This document shows, in pieces, positions 52,202 to 62,306 of a stretch of 64,000 bases of DNA. The stretch comes from Patagioenas fasciata. Taxonomy: Eukaryota > Chordata > Aves > Columbiformes > Columbidae. Position 1 is the first letter of the stretch, and each line of letters opens with the position of its first letter. Where the stretch lies: NCBI RefSeq assembly GCF_037038585.1, contig NC_092522.1, forward strand, positions 123,920,661-123,984,660, written 5' to 3'. A program made the position numbers and the translations under genes. Under the pieces are notes generated by a model, which saw nothing but the letters and a program-made list of their open reading frames with translations, was not told where the DNA came from and did not search any database.

Positions 52202-53034
52202 ATCTCAGGTGGCTGTGCTGCCATCCAGCGAGACCTGGACAGGCTGGAGAATTGGGCAGGGAAAAACTTAATGAAATAGAACAAGGGCAAGTGTAGAGTC
52301 TTGAATGTGGGCAGGAACAACCCCAGGGTCCAGTGTAAGTTGGGGAATGAGCTATTAGAGAGCAGTGTAGGGGAAAGGGACCTGGGGGTCCTGGGGACAG
52401 CAGGGTGACCATGAGCCAGCACTGGGCCCTTGTGGCCAGGAAGGCCAATGGGACCTGGGGTGGGTTAGAAGGGGGTGGTCAGTAGGTCAGAGAGGTTCTC
52501 CTGCCCCTCTGCTCTGCCCTGGGGAGACCACACCTGGAATCTTGTGTCCAGTTGTGGCCCCTCAGCTCCAGAAGGACAGGGAACTGCTGCAGAGAGTCCA
52601 GCGCAGCCACCAAGATGCTGAAGGGAGTGGAGCATCTCCCGTGTGAGGAAAGGCTGAGGGAGCTGGGGCTCTGGAGCTGGAGAAGAGGAGACTGAGGGGG
52701 GACTCATTCCTGGGGATCAATATGGAAAGGGGCAGTGTCAGGAGGATGGAGCCAGGCTCTTCTCGGTGGCAACCAGTGACAGGACAAGGGGTTCAAACTG
52801 GAACAGAAGAGGTTCCATTTAAATTTGAGAAGAAATTTGTTCCCGGTGAGGGTATCAGACACTGGCCCAGGCTGCCCAGGGAGGTTGTGGAGTCTCCTTC
52901 TGTGCAGACATTCAAACCCGCCTGGACACCTTCCTGTGGAACCTCAGCTGGGTGTTCCTGCTCCATGGGGGGATTGCACTGGATGAGCTTTCCAGGTCCC
53001 TCCAACCCCTGACATTCTGGGATTCTGTGATTCT
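52202..53034 (+). mobile_element. CR1 LINE fragment, about 0.8 kb
   Basis: A sense CR1 from the ORF2 stretch equivalent to DLDRLENWAGKNLMK through the 3' UTR to tgggattctgtgattct. It forms an inverted pair with the copy at 54023-55165. Confidence 0.92.
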
Positions 53035-54022
53035 TGTTAATGAACTTATTTCCTAACCACGGAGCACGTTACATCACCAGGTGCAGAGACAAAGATATAA
53101 CAGATTTTTCATTTTTTCTTTGATTCCATAATAACTTAGGAGGGAGAAGGAGGAAAAACCATTCCAAAAAGTGATGTGCCCAGACAGATCCTGCAGTGGT
53201 TTTGAAGATTAATCTCCCATTTATTTAGACAGGAATTTTGTTTGGGGAAGGAACGAGGGACTGGGTTTTGTGAGCCTCAGAGCTGTGTTAGCTAGAAAGG
53301 TCCATTTGCTGGGTGGGTTTGAGATGCTTGTGTTCAGGGTAGCCTGGCAACACAATATTGGAGTTACTGAGCGGATTTTCCTTTTCTTTTGTTCCAAAAT
53401 TCCTATTATTCAACTTGCCACCCTGGAGCTTTGAAGCAATCTGAAGTGTTTACAGAAAAATTGCCTCCTAACTATATGCAGGGAAGTGAGATATTTTTTA
53501 ATGTGGTAAAGAAATTACTTGGTTTTCAGGCTGCTTAAGGCTCCAGTCTGGAAATTGGCTGCCCGAGGTGAGCAGTGACATTACCCTACAGAATCCAGCG
53601 GCGCGATAGAGGATGAAGCAAAAAGACCTTTTCCAATCTTTGGGCAAAAATTTAGGAAGAAATGGCTTTGTCTGAATGTGGTCCAGTTATTTGGTGTCAC
53701 AAAATGGACGGGAAAATCTTGTTAAATGTCCCATTTAGCAATTTTTCTTTAAAAGAGCAGCACAGTCAGTCCAAACCATCAAAACCAATGCGGCTGAACA
53801 CAGGACCCTGAGAGATTTCAGTCAGCTCTGAACCATTCTGGATTTCACTCTTTCAGTTAAGTGCTACGGAAACAAATTGGCCATTTGAGACCTGGTATTA
53901 TATGCCCATCAAACCCAGTAAAAGCCCATCCAGTGTCACTGAAGTATCTGAAGTGATCTGCAATTTTCAGTGCCAGCAACTGGAAAGAGAAATTTCATAT
54001 ACATTCTAGCTTGCTGTAAATG

Positions 54023-55165
54023 ACACAGAATCACAGAATCCCAGAGTGTCAGGGGTTGAAGGGCCCTGGAAAGCTCACCCAGTGCAATCCCCCCATGGAG
54101 CAGGAACACCCAGCTGAGGTTCCACAGGAAGGGGTCCAGGCGGGTTTGAATGTCTGCAGAGAAGGAGACTCCACAACCTCCCTGGGCAGCCTGGGCCAGG
54201 CTCTGACACCCTCACCCCAAACAAGTTGCTTCTCCTCTTGCAGTGGAACCTCCTGTGTTCCAGTTTGCACCCATTACCCCTTGTCCTGTCACTGGTTGTC
54301 ACCCAGAAGAGCCTGGCTCCATCCTCCTGACACTGCCCCTTTCCATATTGATCCCCAGGAATGAGTCCCCCCTCAGTCTCCTCTTCTCCAGCTCCAGAGC
54401 CCCAGCTCCCTCAGCCTTTCCTCACACGGGAGATGCTCCACTCCCTTCAGCATCTTGGTGGCTGCGCTGGACTCTCTGCAGCAGTTCCCTGTCCTTCTGG
54501 AACTGAGGGGCCACAGCTGGACACAAGATTCCAGGTGTGGTCTCCCCAGGGCAGAGCAGAGGGGCAGGAGAACCTCTCTGACCTACTGACCACCCCCTTC
54601 TAACCCACCCCAGGTCCCATTGGCCTTCCTGGCCACAAGGGCCCAGTGCTGGCTCATGGTCACCCTGCTGTCCCCAGGACCCCCAGCTCCCTTTCCCCTA
54701 CACTGCTCTCTAATAGCTCATTCCCCAACTTACACTGGAACCTGGGGTTGTTCCTGCCCACATTCAAGACTCTACACTTGCCCTTGTTCTATTTCATTAC
54801 ATTTTTCCTGCCCAGCTCTCCAGCCTGTCCAGGTCTCTGGATGGCAGCACAGCTTCCAGTGTCAGCCACTCCTCCCAGCTTGGTGTCACCAGCAAACTTG
54901 CTGACAGTCACTCAATTCCCTCATCCAAGTCATTGATGAATATATTGAATAATACCAGCCCCAGCACTGACCCTTGAACACTCCACTAGATCCAGGCCTC
55001 AACTGGACTCTGCCCCATTGACCATGACTCTCTGGCTTCTTCCCTTCAGCCAGTTCACATCCACCTCACTACCCGATCGTCCAGCCCGCACTCCCTCAGT
55101 TCAGCTGTGAGGATGCTGTGGGAGACTGTGTCAAATGCCTTACTCAAGTCAAGGTAGACATACTT
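54023..55165 (-). mobile_element. CR1 LINE fragment, about 1.1 kb, antisense
   Basis: This antisense CR1 starts cacagaatcacagaatccca and extends past the ORF2 end into reverse-transcriptase coding sequence, with segments such as tgacccttgaacactccact and tcaaatgccttactcaagtc. It stops about 300 bases before the FBXO16 start-codon exon. Confidence 0.92.
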
Positions 55166-55464
55166 TGTTGTGATCATTCATGTAGCAAAAATCAAAGGCA
55201 TATTCAATAACATTTGTGACGGGGAAGACCTGCTTAATTAATATTTATTTATATTATATTAGTTCCATCAGGAAATGTGGCCTTTACTGTCACGATTGCT
55301 GTGGGTACATAAAATAAAGCCTTACCCCAGCTGACTTTAAAATAATTTTACTTGTGTCTTGCTATGCTGTGAAATCATTGAATTCCTTCCTAAAATGATT
55401 TGCTTTTCACTTAGTGAAGTAGCACAGAGATAATATTGGTCTTTGTTCTGTTCAATCCTTGTAG

Positions 55465-55607
55465 CCGTCGGTGCTGACAGGACGGCAGAGCACCCACCAT
55501 CTCCCACATCGATGGCATCTTCACCCCCGAGAACCATGGATGGCCCCAAGCTCCAGACCAAGATGAGCACGTGGACGCCGCTCAACAATCAACTCATGAA
55601 TGACAAG
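55465..55607 (+). CDS. FBXO16: FBXO16 start-codon exon (32 coding residues)
   Basis: The exon follows a strong acceptor (pyrimidine tract ending ccttgtag at 55464). Its coding part starts at the ATG at 55512. It reads MASSPPRTMDGPKLQTK and continues STWTPLNNQLMNDK, matching the N terminus of vertebrate FBXO16 (DGPKMQTK...STWTPLNHQLLND in human, from memory). FBXO16 is an F-box protein, presumed to be a substrate adaptor of SCF ubiquitin ligase, but the F-box is encoded downstream of this window. The exon ends AAG at 55607 and is followed by gcaagt, a noncanonical GC donor in otherwise perfect context. The next exon found continues in phase 0 with the expected residues, so the junction is well supported. 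Confidence 0.9.
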
Positions 55608-55634
55608 GCAAGTTCCGTGTGAACGGGTCAAATT

Positions 55635-56525
55635 CATAGAATCGCACAATTGTTGAGGTTGGAAGGGACCTGTGGAGATCACAGTATCACAGTATGTTTG
55701 GGACTGGAAGGGACCTCAAAAGCTCGTCCAGTGCAATACCCCGCCGGAGCAGGAACACCCAGCTGAGGTTCCACAGGAAGGTGTCCAGGCGGGTTTGAAT
55801 GTCTGCAGAGAAGGAGACTCCACAACCTCCCTGGGCAGCCTGGGCCAGGCTCTGACACCCTCACCCCAAACAAGTTTCTTCTCAAATTTAAGTGGAACCT
55901 CTTGTGTTACAGCTTGATCCCATTACCCCTTGTCCTATCATTGTTTGCCATCGAGAAGAGCCTGGCTCCATCCTCATGGCACTCACCTTTTATATACTTA
56001 TAGACATTAATAAGGTCCCCCCTTAGTCTCCTCTTCTCCAAACTAAAGAGACCCAGCTCCCTCAGCCTTTCTTCATAAGGGAGATGCTCCACTTCCTTAA
56101 TCATCTTTGTTGCCCTACGCTGGACCCTCTCCAGCAGTTCCCTGTCCTTCTAGAACTGAGGTGCCCAGAACTGAACAAAGTACTCCAGATGGGATCTCAC
56201 CAGGGTGGAGTAGAGGGGCAGGAGAACCTCTCTTGATCTACTGACCACCCCCTTCTAACCCACCCCAGGTACCATTGGCCTTCCTGGCCACAAGGGCCCA
56301 GTGCTGGCTCATGCTCACCCTGCTGTCCCCAGGACCCCCAGGTCCCTTTCCCCTACACTGCTCTCTAATAGCTCATTCCCCAACTTACACTGGAACCTGG
56401 GGTTGTTCCTGCCCAGATGCAGGACTCTACACCTTCCCTCTCCCAGTCCAACCCTTGAGGCAGAGCCAGCGTTTGCTCAGGATCTTGGCTGGTCCGATTT
56501 TGGGTATTCTCAAATCCTAAGGCGA
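55635..56525 (-). mobile_element. Older antisense CR1 split by a younger CR1
   Basis: The left part (catagaatcgcacaattgtt to gacctgtggagatc, ending 55680) is an antisense CR1 3' end. It resumes near 56441 with cccagtccaacccttgaggc and ggatcttggctggtccgatt. Together the two parts make a continuous element once the insert between them is removed. Confidence 0.8.
55681..56438 (-). mobile_element. Younger CR1 nested in the older CR1
   Basis: An antisense CR1 beginning acagtatcacagtatgtttg, of the same subfamily as 33239-34131, truncated near gcaggactctacacc. Its left end is only about 73 bases from the FBXO16 GC splice donor. Confidence 0.88.
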
Positions 56526-56583
56526 ATTCTCTTCTTCAATTCACAAATTCTCAAACCGTAAAAAAAACCCCACAACTTTTTAC

Positions 56584-56765
56584 CCATGATTCGATGACAT
56601 CCCAAGTCCTGCTGCCTCCATCTATTGTTTTGTGCCCTTACAGCAACCATGAGAAAAGCCTATTCAGGGTGTTACTACTGGGACATGGGCAGTGGTGCTG
56701 GTTTTAAAGCCAGGATCACCATCAGGGATGGACCAAAGCCAAGGAGCCAGAGGTAGAAAACCTCA
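56584..56765 (+). repeat. 182-base direct repeat, copy A
   Basis: This is nearly identical to 58634-58815, with about 11 differences and no length change. It begins ccatgattcgatgacatccc and ends agaaaacctca. The first bases resemble a CR1 tail octamer, though no CR1 body precedes this copy. I see no coding potential and do not recognise the family. Confidence 0.9.
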
Positions 56766-57639
56766 TGGCTAATGGAATAAGAACTTAAAGATTTTGGTTA
56801 CTATTAGAAGTCTATATACATCAAACACACATACAGTCTTCACTATATATCAAACCTAATATGTAAAGTTCTAATGTGCGCAGTTTAAAGCATGTATTTT
56901 GTTAAAATATTATTTTGCCCAATCAGTTGGTTTTAAACAAAAAATGTATATTTGTTTCTTAGTGAAAATCAACAAATCATTCTTTTCCTGTGCTAGAAGC
57001 CTTCAATTTAACTGCGGAGCAAAGTGCATGGCCGGTGTGCTCCATAGGAGCAGCTCATAGGAGAGACCTTCATACCCATGCCCTGCCTGTTCTACTAAGC
57101 CTGGCAGTGCTGACGCCAGCTTGATATTTCGGAAACCAGTGTGATGCACTTAATTTATAAATAACGAGTTGCATTTCCATGCCCTCCCACTCTGTATCCT
57201 TTATCTGGGATCTGCTAACATCACGGAGAGGGGGTTGGCTCGTGTATCACCATATTCCTCCCTCAGAATTCCGTTTAAGTTTCTGTTGATGATTCATATT
57301 ATCGAATTGGATCCCGAGTGGGCCATGATATTGTGCAGTCTGGCTTCCTGGGTTTCTTGGACCCTCTTGTTTCACGTTGTTCTCCCAGTCTTCAGCTCCA
57401 TAACTACAACTTGGCTAAAATATATCTTCAACAAAGGTATCCAGGCTTCTTTGGACTTATCAAGAAATGAACATTTCATCACTTCCCTTATAATTTTCTC
57501 ATGCTTAATTCCCTACGCCATCAAAAGATAAAACATTGTCTCCTGTCTGAATACCTCTAGCATTAGCTTCCATCATTTAAATCTTCCTCTGCTGGCTTAT
57601 TAAACTCTTCTGTAACCGGTGTTTTTGCCTTCTGGAAGG

Positions 57640-57800
57640 ACTTTTGCCCTGCTTCAAGCCAACACTTGAACTTTTTTTGATAAACTAAACAGATTGAGCT
57701 CTTTGAAGTCCTTTCAATCTGGCATATTCTCCAGCCTTTGAATCATTTTAATGTCTGTTTCCTACACCCTTTATAACATATTTTTATAGATGCACATCGC
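57640..57800 (-). mobile_element. Ancient CR1-like remnant, antisense
   Basis: The phrase ctaaacagattgagctcttt, then ccagcctttgaatcatttt and gtttcctacacccttta follows the old CR1 3' region in antisense order. The similarity is weak. Confidence 0.45.
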
Positions 57801-58574
57801 TGCGCAATAAAGTATGATCTAACTAGAAATAAGTATGTGGTTAAAACCACCCTTTCCCACCTTTTTACTCCTTTGCTTTTTAGGCAATTCGGGCTGCAAC
57901 AAAACTTTTAGGAACTCATATTGGATTGTTGTATACTCCAGCACTTAATGATGTTCTGGGTAGGAAAGAACACGCCATAAGCTCCCAGACCTCTGCCCAG
58001 TGATGAAATTTGTGATAAATAGTGTTTGCTTCTTTCTGATCCAGGTTTTAAAGCACTGACCTGCCTGAAACTCCTTTTCATATATCACTCCACTGCTTTC
58101 AGTGCTGGCTCTGCAGAAAATAACAACTAATTGCAATAACAATATTGCTGAGAGCTAAAATCAGGAGATAATCCAATTGATATATACAGGGAGCTAGCGA
58201 GTGACAAGGTGCCATTTTCATACCATCCTATCTCTGTTCATTTTTGCACTCGAGTTAAGAGAAAGCATAAAGGGAGAAGTTAATTTCTAGATAAAAGGTA
58301 TGTGAAAAACAGTGAGAAGATGAAGGCATAGAGAGAAGAGCTGCGTAAGAAATGTACAACGAGGGGCTGAAGGGGTGGAATTCAGCCCCGATCCAAGGCA
58401 GAAGCATTTAAGCTCCATCTAAACCACTCTTAGGAGCAGACCCAAGAACAGTTAGTAATTTGGGGTAATCCTGGGTGTAATCCATCAGTAGTTGCTGTAG
58501 ATCTCCCTGGATTTTTGACATGCTCCAGAGTACATTTGTCTGCATTGTTGGTAGGACCCAGCTCTCTCCTGCAT

Positions 58575-58646
58575 ATTGTACCTTGGGGGTTGGACTCGAT
58601 GACCTTTAAGGGTCCCCTCCAACCCAAACTATTCCATTATTCGATG
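58575..58646 (+). mobile_element. CR1 LINE tail, sense
   Basis: The run gggggttggactcgatgacc then ggtcccctccaacccaaact, followed by attccattattcgatga, is a sense CR1 3' end with a slightly altered tail. Confidence 0.85.
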
Positions 58647-58815
58647 ACATCCCGAGTCCTGCTGCCTCCACCTATGGTTTTGTCCCCTTACAGCAGCCGT
58701 GAGAAAAGCCTATTCAGGGTGTTACTACTGGCACATGGGCAGTGGTGCTGGTTTTAAAGCCAGGATCACCATCAGGGATGGACCAAAGTCAAGGAGCCAG
58801 AGACAGAAAACCTCA
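58634..58815 (+). repeat. 182-base direct repeat, copy B
   Basis: This is the partner of 56584-56765, 2050 bases downstream and in the same orientation. Here the first bases are the natural tail of a sense CR1 (58575-58640) that immediately precedes it, which suggests that this is the ancestral location. Confidence 0.9.
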
Positions 58816-60247
58816 AATTATGCAGCGTTCATGGTCAGAAAACCAGAAGCAGAGTCTTAGATACCCCAAAGTTGTTGTATAGCGAAAGACAGAGTAAAGG
58901 AAGAAGGGGCAGCCTGCTCGCCCGCAGCAAAACCAGACTTTAGTCAGTCCTAAAGGGCTGTGCTGCCTTTAAGGAAGGACTGGAAGGCAGAAGATGATTT
59001 GGCTTCTGCTGGGCAGTGATTCAGCCATGCTGTAAAAGAACCCCCAGCGGCATTTGCAGCAAGGGCTGGAGGGATTTGCCAGGCAGCCTTGAAGCTGAGC
59101 TTATTTTAAACCACCAGAAGGCATGGATGGGAGGTGGCAGGGCTCAGGAGCAACCTAAGCCTTGGGGCATATCCAAAACCAGCCAGCTTAGGTACAGCAG
59201 AGCTTTAACTCCAAGGCCTTGGAGAAGAGGACAGCAAACATGGGCTTATTAAGGCAATGGATGATTACACCAATTTTGGGCCATTCTGTTGCTAATTAAT
59301 GCTTCCAAGTGCCTGGAGTAGGCAGAACTTGCTGTCAGGGTTGGCTCAGATGTACCTCCAAGAATGCTGAGAGCAAATATGCGTCTTTCTTTGATCAAAG
59401 GCCATTAACATTGCTTGCAGTTATATAAATAGCTGCCTGCTTCACTTGAATTATCCAACCCAAAACTTAGATCTTTGACTATTCATCACAAGCCCGCGGC
59501 AAATCCTTTTCCAAGTTCCGCTTGTTAGAGTTTGGGGTTTTTTTCTTCTTGTTTGCCAAGTGTCCCGCATGCAAATGGAGCAAATAATAACTGTCAACAT
59601 ACAAATAAAAGAAATGTCATTTTCCATTCCTCGCAAGAGACGTTCCTGCTGAGAGAGACAGAGCTAACGCCGTCAGCTGCCGCACCAGACATCAGCGCCG
59701 ATAACGTCTTTCTCTGCAGGAACCTTCTTTGCAGGGCTGTCACAGCGATAGCACGTTTGGAGTTTCTAATGATCAAGCATGTTTTCTTAGTTGCGGTTAA
59801 TAGCTGGTTTTATGTGCAGTTATAAGCTGGGCTTTTTCCCCTTTGATCTGTCTTGTGCAAAAGTCACCCACAGCATTTCCTCGCTTCCCAGGTCACAAGG
59901 CTGAGTGCAGAAGTCAGTTTTGTGGTGGTGGGAAGCCACTTGCTTGTGCTTTAAGGTCTAAATCCCTATGGATAGAGGTCAACATCATAAACCCTCCTCT
60001 ATATTTTGATACTGATCATCTTTCTTGTTAGCTGTCACTGTAAAGTGGCCAGAGAACAAAGACTGGTCTTGCTATCTTACTCGTAATGGCATAGCTGCCC
60101 CAAGATTGAAGCTATCGCTGGGGTTGTGTGATAGGACCTGTGTTGTGTCCACTCTGGGAGATTTCAGGCACCCAATGCTTCCAGCTCAGGAAAACTGAAA
60201 TTTCTAACCCAGTGTCTGGTCTCACCGAAGCATGTGAGACACCACAC

Positions 60248-60494
60248 GTCAGGACAAGAGGAGATGGCCTCAAGTTGCACCAGCGGAGGTTGAGGTTTGA
60301 TCTTGGGAACAATTTCTTCCCCAAAGGGCTGTGGGGCATTGGAACAGGCTGCCCAGGGCAGTGCTGGAGTCACCATCCCTGGAGGGGTTGAACAGACACA
60401 GAGATGAGGTTCTCAGGGACATGGTTTAGTACTAAAGTTAGGTTATAGTTGGACTCGGTGATCTTGAGGGACTCTTCCAACTGGAATGATTCTG
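60248..60494 (+). mobile_element. CR1 LINE fragment, 3' end
   Basis: A sense CR1 of the same subfamily as 21497-21897 and 50800-51328: aatttcttccccaaagggct, then gaggttctcagggacatgg and tccaactggaatgattct. Confidence 0.88.
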
Positions 60495-60579
60495 GTCTTC
60501 ACAGTCATGCACACATAGCCCTTGAACTTCAGGGATTTTCTTCAGTGAAAGGAACCTTCCACAGGAACCAACCTGTAGA

Positions 60580-62176
60580 GTTGAAGAAGATCAGGAAGAA
60601 GTAGATGAGGCCTTTCTCAGACAAGTAGAAGCCTCATGTTCCCAGGTCTCGGTCCTCATGGGGAACTTTAACCACTGTGGTAAGGGCAACACATGCACTC
60701 CAGTGGGTTTCAGGAGTGTATTGATGATAACCTTCTGACACAGGTCACCCAGGAACCAACAAGGGAAGATGCTCTGCTGGACTTCACACTTACAGAGAAG
60801 GAAGGACTGGTTGGAGATGCAAAGGACAGGGACAATGTTGGCTGCAGTGACCAGGAGATGCTGGAGTTCAGGATACCCAAAGGGAAGGGCAAGACGAATA
60901 ACAGGATCACAACCCAGGCTGACCTCTTCAGGGATCTGTGTGGAAGAATCACATGGGATATGGTCCTGGACAGAAGAGAGGTCCAGGAAAACTGCTTGAT
61001 TTTCAGACTTCAGTAAGGCTTTCAATACTGTCTACCATAACATCCTCATAGCCAAGGTGATGAAGTACAGATAGAGAGTGAGGTGGACTGAAATCCAACC
61101 GACTTACTGGCCTCAAAGGATCATGGTCTGCAGCACAGTGTTCAGCTGGAGGCCATTCACTAGCAGAGTACGCCAGGGGTTGGCGCTGGGGCCACGATCA
61201 TTTGAAGTCTTCATTAACAACTTGGATGATGGGGCAGAGTACACCCTCAGCAAGTTTGGAGACGATACAGAATTGGGAGGAGTAGTTGATAGACCAGATG
61301 TTTGTGCTTTCATGAACCATAGAATCACAGCACAGCTCAGGTTGGAACGGACCTGAAAACATCATCTGGTCCAACATTTTGTGGAAAAGGCAGCCTAGAT
61401 GAGATGATCTAGCACTCTGTCCAATCACATCTCGAAAACCTCCAGCGATGGGGACTCTACCACATCCCTGAGGAGGCTGTTGTAGCGATTAACAGAGACC
61501 TGGAGAAATGGACTGACTGTCTGGAAAGCAGCTTGGCAGAGAATGACCTGGAGCTCCTGATGAACGCCAAGTTGACCACAACCCAACCAAGGTGGCCATC
61601 ATCATCCTGGGCTGCATTAGGAAGAGCATAGGTGGCAGGTGAAGGGAGGTGATCCTTCCCGTTGACTCAGCACTGGTGAGGACAGATCCGGAATGCCGTG
61701 TCTGGTTCTGGGCTCCTTTGTTCAATAAAGACTGGACTTAGTGGAACAAATCCAGTGTAAGGCTGCAAAAATGAGTAAGTAATTGGAGAATCTGATGTGT
61801 ATGGAAGGGTTGAGAGCTCTGGGTTGTTCAGTCTGGAGAAGAGAGGCTCAGGGAGGACCTTATCAATGTGTATAGGTATCTGATGGGAGGGGTAAAGAAG
61901 ACAGAGCCAGACTCTTCTTGGTGGTGTCCAGTGAAAAGACAAGAGGTGATGACCACAAATTGAAATACAGGAAATTCCATTTAAACATAAAAAAGAATGT
62001 TCTTAGTGTGCGGGTGGTCACAAGTTCCCCAGAAAGATTGTGGAGTCTCCATCCAAGAAGATGTTCAAAACCCAGCTGGACGTGGTCCTGAGCAACCTTC
62101 AGTTGACCACAGCAGAGCATTTTGACTACATGATCTCCACGAGTTCCTTCCAAACTCAACCATTCGGTGATTCTGT
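60580..62176 (+). mobile_element. Long decayed CR1 LINE with endonuclease and RT remnants
   Basis: This sense CR1 runs from the end of the endonuclease domain (EEVDEAFLRQVEAS, LMGNFNH, then DDNLLTQVTQEPTRED and KEGLVGD) through reverse-transcriptase wording (a DFSKAF-like DFSKAFNTVYHN region near 61006) to the 3' UTR and a tail ending ggtgattctgt. It carries frameshifts and stops. The endonuclease motifs GDFN and SDHE read GNFN and SDQE, so catalytic residues are lost. An antisense CR1 is nested at 61319-61482. It is older than most copies in the window. Confidence 0.85.
61319..61482 (-). mobile_element. Antisense CR1 nested in the long CR1
   Basis: The segment atagaatcacagcacagctc, then caggttggaacggacctg to gatggggactctaccacatc is an antisense CR1 3' end. 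It breaks the sense element, which resumes at about 61490 with RDLEKW-like coding sequence. Confidence 0.82.
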
Positions 62177-62270
62177 TGATATTTTGTGGGTTGCATAGAT
62201 TGTTTTTCAAGCTTAGGATATATTGAATCCCCTTTAAGTATTAAATTTTCTTTACATGTCTGTTTTATAG

Positions 62271-62306
62271 ATATTCGAAGAAAGAAGAGCCCTGCTTGGA
62301 AAATGG
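62271..62306 (+). CDS. FBXO16: FBXO16 36-base exon (IFEERRALLGKW)
   Basis: After a ttttatag acceptor at 62270 the sequence encodes IFEERRALLGKW and then meets gtaaac at 62307. This matches the FBXO16 stretch that directly follows the start-codon exon (VFEERRALLGKW in human, from memory). The exon is exactly 12 codons, phase 0 on both sides, so skipping it would keep the frame. It is too short to appear in ordinary ORF listings and was found by homology. The next FBXO16 residues (FDKWTDSQ) were not found before 64000. Confidence 0.9.

Larger units (their letters stand above)
47554..55464 (+). other. FBXO16: FBXO16 intron 1 (probable)
   Basis: This intron lies between the candidate CpG-island exon and the start-codon exon. 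It holds CR1 copies at 47686-48181, 48186-48362, 50800-51328, 52202-53034 and 54023-55165, and a short AAAAC repeat near 51981-52003. Two GC-rich stretches, 48366-48960 and 51340-51730, match no repeat or protein I know. No other exon is supported. Confidence 0.6.
55608..62270 (+). other. FBXO16: FBXO16 intron 2, GC-AG type
   Basis: This intron runs from the gcaagt donor to the ttttatag acceptor and joins in phase 0. It contains a nested CR1 pair right after the donor, two copies of a 182-base repeat, an old CR1-like stretch near 57640-57800, and a long decayed CR1 at 60580-62176 near its end. The 120-codon frame at 57169-57531 has no recognisable similarity. Confidence 0.85.

Noticed and set aside
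57169..57531. 120-residue hydrophobic frame in FBXO16 intron 2
   Set aside because: It is AT-rich and isoleucine/leucine/phenylalanine-rich by composition. It has no recognisable family and no splice context linking it to FBXO16.
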